DNA of 64,000 nucleotides from Lactobacillus sp. (GCA_022641965.1 JALCDX010000001.1:42120-106119), one strand, 5' to 3'. Positions 1 to 8,969 are shown, counted from the first letter of the stretch. Notes: generated by a model not told the origin, from the sequence alone. A program made the numbers and translations.

Positions 1-177
1 AGCAAGCAATTCGTCTAACCCGTCCTGTTCACAATCAACTTGAACCAAATCATCGTTTTTAAACTGTGGTTCATGGCAATAAGCGCTAGCGACGTAATCA
101 TTAAGCAAAGCTTCTGGGCCAGTAATCAGCACCGCCCTGCTAGGTTTTGCTTGCCCAAAAACTGATAAAATCGTCAT
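1..177 (-). CDS. holA: DNA polymerase III delta subunit, N-terminal part (cut by window edge)
   Basis: Delta subunit of the clamp loader, which opens the sliding clamp ring during replication. Only the first 59 codons are in the window; the gene continues beyond base 1. The N-terminus (MTILSVFGQ..., then an LLNDYV stretch and VDCEQDGLDEL) fits the lactobacillar HolA start, and holA commonly follows comEC in Firmicutes. The ATG at 175-177 overlaps the comEC stop in an ATGA arrangement, suggesting translational coupling. The identification rests on a short N-terminal resemblance plus position. Confidence 0.72.
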   Translation of the reverse strand, partial: MTILSVFGQAKPSRAVLITGPEALLNDYVASAYCHEPQFKNDDLVQVDCEQDGLDELLA

Positions 178-2432
178 GAAGTTGGCTCCTTTAACTGATA
201 AGAAAATTTGTCCTGCTGAAAAGCACTGTATGTCCAGCTAATCATACCACATTCTGCTGTATTATCAGCTGACAGACCTAGCTGCTGCAAGGTTTTAATC
301 GTTTCTGGGTGCGGGTGTCCATAACGATTATTAACCCCAGCAGAAATAAACACTCGGCGCGGATGCACCGTTTTTAAAAATTGGGGATCTGAAGCAGTTT
401 TGCTGCCATGATGTCCTAGTTTAAGATAGTCAGCCGCTACTCCAGAATTAGCCAAGACACGCTCATGTGCTTGATCCAAATCTCCAGTAAAGAGCCAAGT
501 CCTATGCGGAAATTTAGCCAGCAAACATAAAGAATCCTCATTGCTGCCGGGTCCAGGCTTTCGCGGCCACAAAACCTGCATTTGCAACTCTTTGCTTAAC
601 TGCAAATGATCACCGGCTAACAATGGATGAAGCTGTGTAGATGAATGCAAACCAACAAGTTTTCGCCTGAAAGCCGGATTTTTGTCCAACCCAGCGCCAA
701 AATACATATGATCAACCGGTATTGCCTTAAGCAACTCTCGCAAATCACCGATATGATCAGCATCTTGATGAGACAAAAAGACTCCGTCCAGTTTAGCGAT
801 GCCTTGGGCTTTAAGATAAGGCAGAGTCGTCTGCAGCACTTGTGCAGAGCGCTTTTTACGCTTGCCAAAATTAAGACGTCCGCCAGTATCGATTAAATAT
901 GCTTTGCGCCGACCAGGGGTGGTGAGCAAAATGCTGTCACCTTGTCCAACGTCAATAAAAGTTACTTGTCCATTCACTGGAAAATGCAAATTTAAAAAGC
1001 AGAGCACATAAAGCAGCCAGGGCCATCGCCAGTATTTATGCTTAACTGGCAGCTGCCAAAGCAGCCAATACACTGTTAGCCCCGTTAACAAGGCCGTCTG
1101 CCACCAATTAATTTGTCCAAAGGCTAGCCAGCCCAGCTGCGTTTTGGCCAATTCGGCCAGCAAAGCCTCACTGCCAGCTAACAGCCACTCACACCAGGGC
1201 ATTAAAAATGGCAGAAGCCCCAAAAAAGTTAGCGGCATTACCCAATAATTAAAATATGGCACGATCATTAGGTTAAACAGGCAAGTTAGAAAATTCAGGC
1301 CATAGAAATTGGCTAATAAAACTGGAGCGATGAGCAAATTAAGACAGATGCCCCGCTGCCACTTAGGCAGCTGCTCTACCAATTGCAATCCCCAAGTCAG
1401 CAAATATGATAGCTGCGCGCCAACATTCAAAAATAAGCGGGGCTGCAGCAGCAAATGCAAGCAAAGCGTTAGTCCCAACAAATCACAAGCCGGCAGCGTC
1501 CACCGCCGAAAACGGCTGATTTTTTTCAAGCCATAGCTAATACCTGCTCGAACAAAGCCGGGCTGCCAGCCGCTTAAAAAGATGCCTGCTGCTAACCAAC
1601 AAACACAAACACCAGTAACTTCTTCTTCGGTAAAATGCAGGCGGTACCCTACTGCAGAAATAAGCAGGCAATACAAACTCACATGCAATCCGGATAAGCT
1701 TAACAGATGCACCACGCCTAACTGGCGATAATTATCCTTAACCGCCAGTTCATCATCAGCTTTAGCTAGCAATAATTCACTAGCAAAAAAGCGCAAGTAA
1801 TTCGGCAGCTTTTGCAAATATTGCTGCAAATTAAATTTAAGTCGATGTGGCCAAGGATAATTTACTGCTAATATTTGCGCATTGCTTAATTTAACCTGCG
1901 TTTTAATATTTTGTCCTAAGCTATAACGCTGATAATCGAACTGGCCACGATTTCGCGGAGGAGCGATTGGCGATATTTCACCTTCCCACGTTGGCAGACA
2001 AACTGCTCCCTTTTTTAGCATTCGCTGCGTACGCTGATCCGCCTGACCATAAACACGCACTTTCACCCCGTTTTGATGGGCCAACCCGCGCATAAAGTTG
2101 TCTTCAACTGCAATTTCATCGGGATAAATCAACAGCGGCTGGTTCTGTTGCAGATCCCCGAGCTGATTAAATTGAAAACTGCCTAACACGAGCAAGCAGC
2201 TAATAATGAGCCAAGGATGCTTAAATTTCAGCCAAGCAAAAACAATCGCCACTAAACAAAGCAGGCAGCTAAAAAACCACTGCTGCCAGCTGCCAACTCT
2301 TAAAAAAGCAAATGAAACAAGTCCGCTGCTCAATCCAGACCAAAAAAGCAGCCCAGGTTTATAACGCCAATTGGTCTTTGAAACCGGCGAAAGTTTTCTC
2401 GCCAATGCCTGAAACTTCGGTGATTTCTTCAA
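174..2432 (-). CDS. comEC: ComEC/Rec2 DNA uptake channel protein
   Basis: Polytopic membrane channel that carries single-stranded DNA into the cell during natural transformation. The first ~480 residues contain an N-terminal membrane segment, a soluble OB-like region and the multi-span competence domain (LLSLSGLHVSLY around residue 245). From about residue 490 a metallo-beta-lactamase domain follows (VTFIDVGQGDSILL, the metal motif SHQDADHIG near 555-563, LGHHGSKTASD). At 752 aa it is full length for the family. The start is uncertain: the longest frame opens with TTG at 2432 inside comEA, giving a 74-base overlap with no strong ribosome binding site; a TTG nine codons later is an alternative. 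Its stop overlaps the holA start by 4 bases. Confidence 0.93.
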   Translation of the reverse strand: MKKSPKFQALARKLSPVSKTNWRYKPGLLFWSGLSSGLVSFAFLRVGSWQQWFFSCLLCLVAIVFAWLKFKHPWLIISCLLVLGSFQFNQLGDLQQNQPLLIYPDEIAVEDNFMRGLAHQNGVKVRVYGQADQRTQRMLKKGAVCLPTWEGEISPIAPPRNRGQFDYQRYSLGQNIKTQVKLSNAQILAVNYPWPHRLKFNLQQYLQKLPNYLRFFASELLLAKADDELAVKDNYRQLGVVHLLSLSGLHVSLYCLLISAVGYRLHFTEEEVTGVCVCWLAAGIFLSGWQPGFVRAGISYGLKKISRFRRWTLPACDLLGLTLCLHLLLQPRLFLNVGAQLSYLLTWGLQLVEQLPKWQRGICLNLLIAPVLLANFYGLNFLTCLFNLMIVPYFNYWVMPLTFLGLLPFLMPWCEWLLAGSEALLAELAKTQLGWLAFGQINWWQTALLTGLTVYWLLWQLPVKHKYWRWPWLLYVLCFLNLHFPVNGQVTFIDVGQGDSILLTTPGRRKAYLIDTGGRLNFGKRKKRSAQVLQTTLPYLKAQGIAKLDGVFLSHQDADHIGDLRELLKAIPVDHMYFGAGLDKNPAFRRKLVGLHSSTQLHPLLAGDHLQLSKELQMQVLWPRKPGPGSNEDSLCLLAKFPHRTWLFTGDLDQAHERVLANSGVAADYLKLGHHGSKTASDPQFLKTVHPRRVFISAGVNNRYGHPHPETIKTLQQLGLSADNTAECGMISWTYSAFQQDKFSYQLKEPTS

Positions 2433-3021
2433 TTTTCTTAAAACCGCCCTTTTGCTCGCGATAGCTAATAATTTGCTCCGCTTTCTTTTCGCCGATACCA
2501 GTTAATTTTTGCAGCTCTTCTTTGCTAGCACTATTTAAATGCACCTTTCCAGTTTCTCCGCTGGTAGCAGAGCTGGCGTTGGCCGAGGAAGATTGATTGG
2601 AATTTACGACTGTGCTTGCGTTAGTGTCAGCTTCCTTCTCCCCTTGATAAGGAATGTAAATCTTATCTTGATCTCGTAAAACAACAGAGCGATTGATAGC
2701 TTTTAGTGCGGCTTTTTGATCTAAACCTCCTGCTGCTTCGATCAAATCGGACATTCTAGCCCCTTTTTTCAAAGTATAAACACCTTGATCCTTAACTGCT
2801 CCGGCTATATCGCAAGTTACGTATGGTCTAGTTTTTGTTTGATGAGACGTTTTTTTAGTTGTCCGCATTTGCGGCTGCTGCGTAATAACTGGTTCTCTCT
2901 TTGCTTGCCGAACAGAACGCTGATTGAACATCCAGCCAACCAGCAAAAACAAACCTAAGCCAGCAATCATTAACCAGCTGCGATGTTCCAGCACCCAATT
3001 TTTTCCTTTTTCAAAATTCAT
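2359..3021 (-). CDS. comEA: ComEA DNA-binding competence protein
   Basis: Membrane-anchored receptor that binds double-stranded DNA outside the membrane and hands it to ComEC. Residues ~15-32 form one membrane anchor, followed by a basic linker, an SLBB domain (CDIAGAVKDQGVYTL, about residues 70-120), a Ser/Thr/Asn-rich linker, and a C-terminal helix-hairpin-helix pair (LNSASKEELQKLTGIGEKKA, then VSGIGEKTF). At 220 aa this is the usual length. A good GGAGGG site precedes the ATG. The deaminase gene comEB often found between comEA and comEC is absent, as in many lactobacilli. A terminator hairpin lies just upstream. Confidence 0.93.
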   Translation of the reverse strand: MNFEKGKNWVLEHRSWLMIAGLGLFLLVGWMFNQRSVRQAKREPVITQQPQMRTTKKTSHQTKTRPYVTCDIAGAVKDQGVYTLKKGARMSDLIEAAGGLDQKAALKAINRSVVLRDQDKIYIPYQGEKEADTNASTVVNSNQSSSANASSATSGETGKVHLNSASKEELQKLTGIGEKKAEQIISYREQKGGFKKIEEITEVSGIGEKTFAGFKDQLAL

Positions 3022-3055
3022 AGCAATTAATCCCTCCTAACTTTATATACGCAAA

Positions 3056-3082
3056 AAGCCTCAGCATTTAACTGAGGCTTTT
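3056..3082 (-). terminator. Intrinsic terminator after ylbL
   Basis: Perfect stem AAGCCTCAG / CTGAGGCTT with a 7-base loop followed on the minus strand by a T-run. It ends the ylbL transcript, yet the comEA ATG is only 34 bases further on, so comEA either has a promoter in this short gap or is read through. Confidence 0.8.
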
Positions 3083-3103
3083 GAAATTTATTGCTTTTAT
3101 TCC

Positions 3104-4132
3104 CTACTTTTCTAAATAGGCAACTGCATCTTCAAATTTTGCCACTGGCACAATTTTCATCTTACTGTGAATTCGACGGGCAGTCCGCTTAGCTTCCGCA
3201 TAGTTGGTGGCTTTTTTCTTCATGCCAGGCAATTTTTGAGTTGGGGCAAAGAAAATCTTAGCTCCTGCCCGATCAGCAGCAATTACCTTTTTATCAACGC
3301 CGCCGATAATGCCCACTTTTCCTTGAGCATCAATCGTACCTGTACCCGCAACTTTACGCCCGCGGGTCAAGTTTTTGCCGGTTAGCGATTGGTAAGCAGT
3401 CAGCGAAAACATTAATCCAGCTGAAGGGCCACCAATACTGCCCGCGTTGATTTTAATCTTAGGCGTAAATGTCACCTGGGTCCGATCGACTAATTCAACC
3501 CCTAAACCAGGCTTGCCTGTACTTTTTACCTTGCAGATCTTGCCAGTCGCTTGTTTTGTTTTACCGTGATGCCAATATGTAATCGAAACTTTATCTCCAA
3601 TTTTTTGCTTGCGCAAATATGACATCATTGCTGGCGTCGATTTGAAGTGCTGACCATTGATTTTAATAATGGTATCGCCAACGCTCAATTTATGTTTAAA
3701 ACTTGAGCCCGCCAGCAAATCCAGCACGTAAATGCCCAAGTATTTCATTTTTAGATGACGACCGGCCTTTTTAGCTGCATAATACAAAGCATTATTTTGA
3801 CTAGTGGTCATGTAATAGTGCTGCAAAAGTTCATAGCTTTTAGTTGATTGCCCTGCTAACAGTTCTTGCTTGCTAACCCGGCTTTCATCCGAGCGTAAAA
3901 AGCTGAGACCATAATCAAGCAAACCTGCAGGGCGCTCTGCGACCGTGAGCATATAAAAATGAGAATCTGGCTTGCCTGCTTTGCTAGTCATCAATTCGCT
4001 GACCTTTTGAGCAGTTCCTGGCGATTCAATATAATAATTAGTTGGCCAAACAGAAATGATGATGACTGCTAGCACAATTAAGAGCCAAACTAACCAGCGT
4101 TTGCGTTTAACTGAATGTTTTTCTTTATTCAA
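3104..4132 (-). CDS. ylbL: YlbL/SepM-like PDZ-Lon (S16) membrane serine protease
   Basis: Membrane-anchored protease facing outside. It has an N-terminal basic region with one membrane span (residues ~12-30), a PDZ domain (about residues 125-205, LGIYVLDLLAGSSFKHKL and GDTIIKINGQ), and a C-terminal Lon-type S16 domain with the serine in GGPSAG and the lysine of the Ser-Lys dyad in GGVDKK. In streptococci the homologue SepM processes a signalling peptide, and in Bacillus YlbL is linked to DNA-damage checkpoint recovery; the substrate here is unknown. Start is TTG at 4132, 9 bases after an AAGGAG site inside the end of rsmD. The usual coaD gene between rsmD and ylbL is missing. Confidence 0.88.
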   Translation of the reverse strand: MNKEKHSVKRKRWLVWLLIVLAVIIISVWPTNYYIESPGTAQKVSELMTSKAGKPDSHFYMLTVAERPAGLLDYGLSFLRSDESRVSKQELLAGQSTKSYELLQHYYMTTSQNNALYYAAKKAGRHLKMKYLGIYVLDLLAGSSFKHKLSVGDTIIKINGQHFKSTPAMMSYLRKQKIGDKVSITYWHHGKTKQATGKICKVKSTGKPGLGVELVDRTQVTFTPKIKINAGSIGGPSAGLMFSLTAYQSLTGKNLTRGRKVAGTGTIDAQGKVGIIGGVDKKVIAADRAGAKIFFAPTQKLPGMKKKATNYAEAKRTARRIHSKMKIVPVAKFEDAVAYLEK

Positions 4133-4133
4133 G

Positions 4134-4691
4134 CTAATCAGCTCCTTGATAGCGGTAGAACCACAGCTGCGTCCGTCCTAATTGATGGTGCAAAACTAGC
4201 GAGAATCCATCTGGGGTTGTCAAATTGGTCCCCTGATCAGTTTCACCAACTACAATTGCGCTAGCTTTTAGCAGCTGCAAAGAATTAAGCAGTTCCAAGA
4301 TTTGGCTGATTTGCTGCTTAGCATAAGGCGGGTCCAAAAAAACCAAATTGAATTGCTCTGAGCGAGCCTGTAGCAGTTTTAAGGCCTGCCGATCACGCAA
4401 ATTAAGCACTGTAAAACGATCAGCTTCGTTAGTTAGTGCCACATTTTTTTTGATTATTCGACAAGCAGCGCGGCTTAAATCAACCAATACAGCTTGATCC
4501 ATTCCTCGAGAAACTGCTTCAATGCCTAAAGCTCCACTGCCTGCATATAAATCAAGCACTTGACCACCTTGAAAAAATTGACCTAAAGAATTAAATAGCG
4601 ACTCCTTGACTTTGTCGCTGGTCGGACGAGTTGCCTGACTATTTAACGTAGCTAGACGGCGTTTAGCATATTTGCCTGCAATAATTCTCAA
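4134..4691 (-). CDS. rsmD: 16S rRNA (guanine966-N2)-methyltransferase RsmD
   Basis: SAM-dependent methyltransferase that modifies G966 of 16S rRNA during 30S assembly. It begins MRIIAGKYAKRRL, carries the TRPTSDKVKESLFN signature, a SAM-binding VLDLYAGSGALGIEA motif near residues 44-58 and the catalytic FLDPPYA near 118-124. At 185 aa it is standard length. The start is TTG at 4691, overlapping the ylbG stop in a TTGA arrangement, so translation is probably coupled. ylbL follows after one base. Confidence 0.92.
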   Translation of the reverse strand: MRIIAGKYAKRRLATLNSQATRPTSDKVKESLFNSLGQFFQGGQVLDLYAGSGALGIEAVSRGMDQAVLVDLSRAACRIIKKNVALTNEADRFTVLNLRDRQALKLLQARSEQFNLVFLDPPYAKQQISQILELLNSLQLLKASAIVVGETDQGTNLTTPDGFSLVLHHQLGRTQLWFYRYQGAD

Positions 4692-5023
4692 ACTCGCAAA
4701 TCCTCGTTTTCTGCTCGTAAGCGCTCAGCTTCTTGGGCTAGCGACTGCATCATCTTTGTTTGATAATCAGCTTCAAAGTGCAAATCATCACGTTTGGACA
4801 CAATTGCTTTCTTCACAAATGGCAAATGATTTACTTCTTGGCAAATGTGTTCAGCATCTGTTTGATTAACGTACATAATCAAGTAATGCTGGCGCGTTGA
4901 ATAATACACAATGTCGCCGAACTTGCGCAGCCGCCGCTGATCGCCGCCACGATTTAGCCAAACAATTAAATCAATCCGTCTGGTTAGACCAGCCGCGGAA
5001 AATTGTTCATTAACTTTGCTCAT
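4688..5023 (-). CDS. ylbG: YlbG family protein (DUF2129)
   Basis: Small cytoplasmic protein of unknown function found next to rsmD across Firmicutes. The N-terminal two thirds (RIDLIVWLNRGGDQRRLRKFGDI, then YYSTRQHYLIMYVNQ) match the DUF2129 fold. The C-terminal ~30 residues are charged and probably helical. At 111 aa it is slightly longer than the ~90 aa of Bacillus YlbG. It overlaps ftsW by 4 bases (ATGA) and rsmD by 4 bases (TTGA). No catalytic motif is visible. Confidence 0.83.
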   Translation of the reverse strand: MSKVNEQFSAAGLTRRIDLIVWLNRGGDQRRLRKFGDIVYYSTRQHYLIMYVNQTDAEHICQEVNHLPFVKKAIVSKRDDLHFEADYQTKMMQSLAQEAERLRAENEDLRV

Positions 5024-6213
5024 CCTACCAGACCTTTCTCAAATACTAGCCGCCGCTCATTGGCAGCGATATTCAAAACCAGCGCAACGCCAGCCGTCAG
5101 CACAATCATAGACGAACCGCCATAGCTGATAAATGGCAACGTAACCCCTGTTATTGGCAGCAAACCTAAAACACCGCCGATGTTGAACAAAGCTTCCGTG
5201 AAAATCATGGTAGCTACGCCAAAACAAACTAAAGCGTCAAATTGGTCAACCGCGTGAACGCCAACTTCAGTAATCCGCCAAATCATGAAAAACAGCAAGC
5301 CGATTACGCCAATTGCTCCGACAGAGCCCATTTCCTCAGAAATGATCGATAAAATAAAGTCGGTATAAGGTTCAGGCAAATAGCCACGCTTTTGCATGCT
5401 GTTGCCAATCCCCAAACCAAAGAGCTTACCATTGTGAATTGCATAGTACGAATTAACCAGCTGGGCCCCGCCACTGCGCTCCAATTTAAATGGGTGTGCG
5501 AACGCCAGTAAGCGCCGAAATTGGTATGAACTTTGCAAAAATTTAGGGTTCCAGGCCAAAACAATGGCTACTAAGCCAAATACTAGCAAGGTTAAAATCA
5601 GCAGCCAAGGCAAAACAATGCGGCTTGGAATACCAGATACGGAATACATCACAACGACAATCATGAACAAAATGGCGGACCCGCCAAAGTCAGGTTCCAG
5701 AATAACCAGTAAAATTGTCACTGCGCAAATAATTGTGGGGCCTGACAGGTTCTGCCAAATCTGGCCCGGAACAAATTTGCCATCCCGTCGCGACAGGACA
5801 AAAGCCAGGTAGGTTACCAAAGAAAGCTTCGCTACTTCCAGCGGCTGAATATTAATAAAACCCAAGTTAATCCAGCCAACAGCCCCGTTAACGGCAGCAG
5901 CATTGCCGCGAAGCAGCTTGACAATGACCAAATACAGGAGCATTAAAGTCGTGAAAAGCAGAAAGAAGAAGGCAAAGCGGCGATTTTTGAAGACATCCAA
6001 TTTCAGGGCAAAGATGGGAATCCCGAAAATTAAGACCGCGGCCACCACATAAATACCTTGTCTGATTGCATAAGTGGCAGGAGAAAAGCCATTAACTTGC
6101 AAAATATTTGAAGAGGCCGAATAAACCATAATGATGCCTAAGATCACCAGCACCAGGTATGGGATTAAAATACCGTAATCTAACAATTGAAGCTTTTTGC
6201 GCACTGTCTTCAT
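5020..6213 (-). CDS. ftsW: FtsW/RodA/SpoVE (SEDS) peptidoglycan polymerase, FtsW type
   Basis: Multi-span glycosyltransferase that polymerises lipid II at the division septum together with a class B PBP. About ten membrane segments are visible, together with the SEDS motifs GAVGWINLGFINIQPLEVAK, a GLGIGNSMQKRGYLPEPYTDFI loop signature with the SIISEE acid cluster, and a C-terminal PFISYGGSS. Length 397 aa is normal. Position next to ylbG-rsmD is where lactobacilli keep ftsW, and the window holds a second SEDS gene (56273-57463) in a RodA context. It has its own extended -10 promoter upstream; pyruvate carboxylase, often between ftsW and ylbG, is not here. Confidence 0.9.
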   Translation of the reverse strand: MKTVRKKLQLLDYGILIPYLVLVILGIIMVYSASSNILQVNGFSPATYAIRQGIYVVAAVLIFGIPIFALKLDVFKNRRFAFFFLLFTTLMLLYLVIVKLLRGNAAAVNGAVGWINLGFINIQPLEVAKLSLVTYLAFVLSRRDGKFVPGQIWQNLSGPTIICAVTILLVILEPDFGGSAILFMIVVVMYSVSGIPSRIVLPWLLILTLLVFGLVAIVLAWNPKFLQSSYQFRRLLAFAHPFKLERSGGAQLVNSYYAIHNGKLFGLGIGNSMQKRGYLPEPYTDFILSIISEEMGSVGAIGVIGLLFFMIWRITEVGVHAVDQFDALVCFGVATMIFTEALFNIGGVLGLLPITGVTLPFISYGGSSMIVLTAGVALVLNIAANERRLVFEKGLVG

Positions 6214-6240
6214 CCATCCTATATGTTATTAAACGTTCTT

Positions 6241-6269
6241 ATTATAGCACGTGCGCCAACAAAAAAAGC
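6241..6269 (-). promoter_or_regulatory. ftsW promoter (extended -10)
   Basis: The minus strand reads TGC TATAAT (6249-6241), a perfect -10 with an extended TGn element, about 28 bases before the ftsW ATG. The -35 region at the right spacing is only T-rich and lies within the T-run of the typA terminator, so promoter and terminator are interleaved. Confidence 0.65.
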
Positions 6270-6293
6270 CCGCTCACCAAAGTGATTGGGCTT
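6262..6293 (-). terminator. Intrinsic terminator after typA
   Basis: Stem with AAGCCC / GGGCTT outer arms and a TCAC / GTGA inner helix, followed on the minus strand by seven T residues. It lies 9 bases after the typA stop codon. Confidence 0.85.
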
Positions 6294-6301
6294 AAAATTC
6301 A

Positions 6302-8146
6302 TTAATTTTCTGTCCGAGCGCGACGCTTGTCGGCTTTCTTTCGTTGAGAAGTGTTCAAAATCTTCTTCCGTAGCCGTAAGCTTTTTGGAGTAACTTCACA
6401 GTACTCGTCATCATTCAAAAATTCAATTGCTTCTTCCAAGGTTAACGTCTTTGGCGTCTTGATGGCAGCGGCATGATCTTTACCAGCAGCCCGCGTGTTG
6501 GTCAGGTTCTTGCCTTTAGTAACGTTAACGGCGATATCGCGTTCACGTGAAGACTCGCCCACGATCATGCCTTCATAGACTTCAACCCCAGCACCAATAA
6601 ACAACTGACCACGCTGTTCAACTGATTGCAAAGAGTAAGTTGTTGATTGGCCTTGGTTGATCGAAACTAGCGCACCATTGCGACGACCAGCTGACCAGTT
6701 TTTGACAACTGGCTTGTATGAATCAAAAGTATGGTTCATGATACCATAGCCACCGGTTTGTGACATAAACTCATTGTTGTAGCCGATCAAACCACGTGTT
6801 GGCACCAAAAAGTCAATTCTCGTTTCCCCATTGCCGTTAGGCGTCATGTTCTGCATTTCGCCTTTGCGTTGGGACAGGGAATCAATGACTGAACCAACAT
6901 ATTCGTCTGGCACATCAACTTGCACGTTTTCAAATGGTTCGCACTGCTTGCCATCGATTTCTCGATAGATAACCTTTGGACGAGACAATTGCAGTTCAAA
7001 GCCTTCACGGCGCAATTCTTCAACCAAAATTGACAAGTGCAATTCACCACGGCCTGAAACGGTCCAAGCATTTAATTGGTCTGTTGGCTCAACTTTCAGT
7101 GAAACATCAGTCCGCGTTTGCCGTACTAAGCGATCTTCCAGCTTCTTCGGGGTAACTTTATCGCCTTCACGACCAGCAAATGGTGAATCATTAGCAACAA
7201 AGTCCATTTGCAAAGTTGGCGGATCAATATGCAGCGGCGGCAAAGCTTCTGGGTGCTCAGCGCTGGCAATAGTTTCGCCAACGAAAATGTCATTAATGCC
7301 AGAAATAGCAATGATATCTCCAGCCTTAGCTTCTTTAATTTCGTTGCGCTTCAAGCCAAAGTAACCGAACAGTTTCGTAACCCGAAAGTTTTGTTTGGAA
7401 CCATCCAGCTTCATCACGGTAATGTTGTCGCCAACTTTTACTTGGCCACGGTAAATCCGGCCAACCCCAATTCGGCCAACATAGTCATCCCAGTCCAGCA
7501 TGGTAATTTGGAATTGCAGCGGTTCATCTGAGTTATCAACTGGTGCAGGAATATTTTTGACAATGGTGTCAAAAATTGGCTTCATTGTGTGTTCTTGACT
7601 AGCCGGATCGTCATCGTAGCTGGAAGTACCATTCAAGGCACTAGCATAAACAACTGGGAAGTCCAGCTGCTCGTCATCGGCACCTAATTCGATGAATAAT
7701 TCCAAAACTTCATCCAAAACTTCAGCTGGACGAGCACCAGGACGATCGATTTTGTTGATGACAACGATTGGCTTAACGCCTGCTTCCAAAGCTTTCTTTA
7801 AAACAAAGCGTGTCTGCGGCATCGTACCTTCATAAGCATCGACCAACAGCAATGCGCCATCAACCATATGCATGATCCGTTCAACTTCACCGCCGAAGTC
7901 GGCGTGGCCTGGGGTATCCAAGATATTAATCGTTGTATCGCCATATTTAACGGCCGTGTTCTTGGACAAAATAGTAATGCCCCGTTCACGCTCAATTGCA
8001 TTTGAGTCCATGGCCCGATCTTGAATTTCCATGTGCTCTGGCAAAGTATCAGATTGTTCTAGCAATTGGTTAACTAACGTTGTCTTACCATGGTCGACGT
8101 GCGCGATAATGGCAATATTTCTAATATCCTCTCTTCTCTTTGGCAA
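6302..8146 (-). CDS. typA: Translational GTPase TypA/BipA
   Basis: Ribosome-associated GTPase related to EF-G, involved in 50S assembly and growth at low temperature or stress. G-domain motifs are AHVDHGKT (residues 15-22), [11 protein letters not shown] and NKIDRP, followed by the EF-G-like domains and the BipA-specific C-terminus. I place the start at TTG 8146 because a GGGAGGA site (8154-8160) sits 7 bases before it; a GTG at 8188 is in frame but would translate through a stem-loop and has no such site. This gives 614 aa, the normal size. It is monocistronic, with a hairpin in its leader and a strong terminator. Confidence 0.93.
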   Translation of the reverse strand: MPKRREDIRNIAIIAHVDHGKTTLVNQLLEQSDTLPEHMEIQDRAMDSNAIERERGITILSKNTAVKYGDTTINILDTPGHADFGGEVERIMHMVDGALLLVDAYEGTMPQTRFVLKKALEAGVKPIVVINKIDRPGARPAEVLDEVLELFIELGADDEQLDFPVVYASALNGTSSYDDDPASQEHTMKPIFDTIVKNIPAPVDNSDEPLQFQITMLDWDDYVGRIGVGRIYRGQVKVGDNITVMKLDGSKQNFRVTKLFGYFGLKRNEIKEAKAGDIIAISGINDIFVGETIASAEHPEALPPLHIDPPTLQMDFVANDSPFAGREGDKVTPKKLEDRLVRQTRTDVSLKVEPTDQLNAWTVSGRGELHLSILVEELRREGFELQLSRPKVIYREIDGKQCEPFENVQVDVPDEYVGSVIDSLSQRKGEMQNMTPNGNGETRIDFLVPTRGLIGYNNEFMSQTGGYGIMNHTFDSYKPVVKNWSAGRRNGALVSINQGQSTTYSLQSVEQRGQLFIGAGVEVYEGMIVGESSRERDIAVNVTKGKNLTNTRAAGKDHAAAIKTPKTLTLEEAIEFLNDDEYCEVTPKSLRLRKKILNTSQRKKADKRRARTEN

Positions 8147-8167
8147 GAAAGATTCCTCCCCATAGCT

Positions 8168-8190
8168 AAAAACTGTGACTTCGGTCACAG
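8168..8190 (-). promoter_or_regulatory. Terminator-like hairpin in the typA leader
   Basis: On the minus strand a perfect 7-bp stem CTGTGAC / GTCACAG with a four-base CGAA loop (8173-8190) is followed by TTTTT (8172-8168). It ends 8 bases before the typA ribosome binding site. The shape is that of a small intrinsic terminator, so it may act as an attenuator or as a translation-shielding element. Its size is modest and function is inferred. Confidence 0.5.
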
Positions 8191-8285
8191 TCGTGTTTCT
8201 GCTGCCAATGAAGCCACTTAATTACATTCAAGGAATTTTAGCAAAAAAACCTGTGCAGGTCAATCATCATCCTACTTAAGTCATA

Positions 8286-8294
8286 TGCTATGAT
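8286..8294 (+). promoter_or_regulatory. def promoter (extended -10)
   Basis: TGC TATGAT (8286-8294), an extended -10 element 36 bases before the def ATG. No convincing -35 hexamer is present 17 bases upstream. The same TGC-TATAAT shape precedes ftsW and valS in this window. Confidence 0.5.
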
Positions 8295-8330
8295 AAATTG
8301 TGAATTTACCTAATTAAAAGGAGCAAAAAA

Positions 8331-8885
8331 ATGATTTTAATGCATGATATTGTGCGGGACGGCGATCCTGTCCTCAGAAAAGTTGCTAAACCGCTCACTT
8401 TTCCTTTGTCTGAACATTACCAACAGCTAGCTAAAGATATGATGGAATATCTAGTCAATTCGCAAGACCCGCAAATTGCTAAAAAGCATCAATTACGCGC
8501 TGGCGTGGGCTTAGCCGCCCCGCAAGTTGGCGAAAGCGTGCAGATGGCTGCCTTGCTAGTTCCGGATGATAAAGGCAATATCATTTTCAAGGATGTTTAT
8601 GTTAACCCAACGATCGAAGCCGAATCGGTTAGACAGGCTTGCCTTGAAGAAGGCGAAGGCTGCTTGAGCGTTGACAAGGTCATTGATGGTTTCGTGCCGC
8701 GGCCTGACAAGCTGACTATCCACTATTACACAGTTGATGGCCAAGAAAAAACCATCAAGTTAAAAGATTACCCAGCGATTGTTTCCTCTCACGAAATTGA
8801 CCACTTGCAAGGACATTTATTCTACGATCGCATCAATGCAAGCGATCCTTTCGATTTGCCAGAAAATACAGTGGTTATTTCCTAA
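8331..8885 (+). CDS. def: Peptide deformylase
   Basis: Metalloenzyme removing the formyl group from the N-terminal methionine of new proteins. All three catalytic motifs are present: [10 protein letters not shown] (58-67), EGCLSV (109-114, metal-ligand Cys) and HEIDH (154-158, two His ligands and the catalytic Glu). At 184 aa, with an insertion before motif 1, it is a type II deformylase typical of Gram-positive bacteria. An AAAAGGAG site precedes the ATG. It has its own promoter and terminator, divergent from typA. Confidence 0.96.
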   Translation: MILMHDIVRDGDPVLRKVAKPLTFPLSEHYQQLAKDMMEYLVNSQDPQIAKKHQLRAGVGLAAPQVGESVQMAALLVPDDKGNIIFKDVYVNPTIEAESVRQACLEEGEGCLSVDKVIDGFVPRPDKLTIHYYTVDGQEKTIKLKDYPAIVSSHEIDHLQGHLFYDRINASDPFDLPENTVVIS

Positions 8886-8913
8886 AAAAGCTAAAACTAT
8901 TTATTTTTATCAT

Positions 8914-8937
8914 AGCCGATCAACCGAGCGGCTTTTT
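8914..8937 (+). terminator. Intrinsic terminator after def
   Basis: Short GC-rich stem AGCCG / CGGCT (8914-8918, 8929-8933) with a 10-base loop and a following T5 run, 29 bases after the def stop. Confidence 0.6.
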
Positions 8938-8940
8938 ATA

Positions 8941-8969
8941 TTATCAACCAGCCTTGAATATGTTAAAAT
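8941..8969 (+). promoter_or_regulatory. rpoY-rnjA promoter
   Basis: TTATCA (8941-8946), a 17-base spacer, and TAAAAT (8964-8969) preceded by TGT, giving an extended -10. This predicts an ~80-base A/T-rich leader before the rpoY ATG at 9058. Confidence 0.5.
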
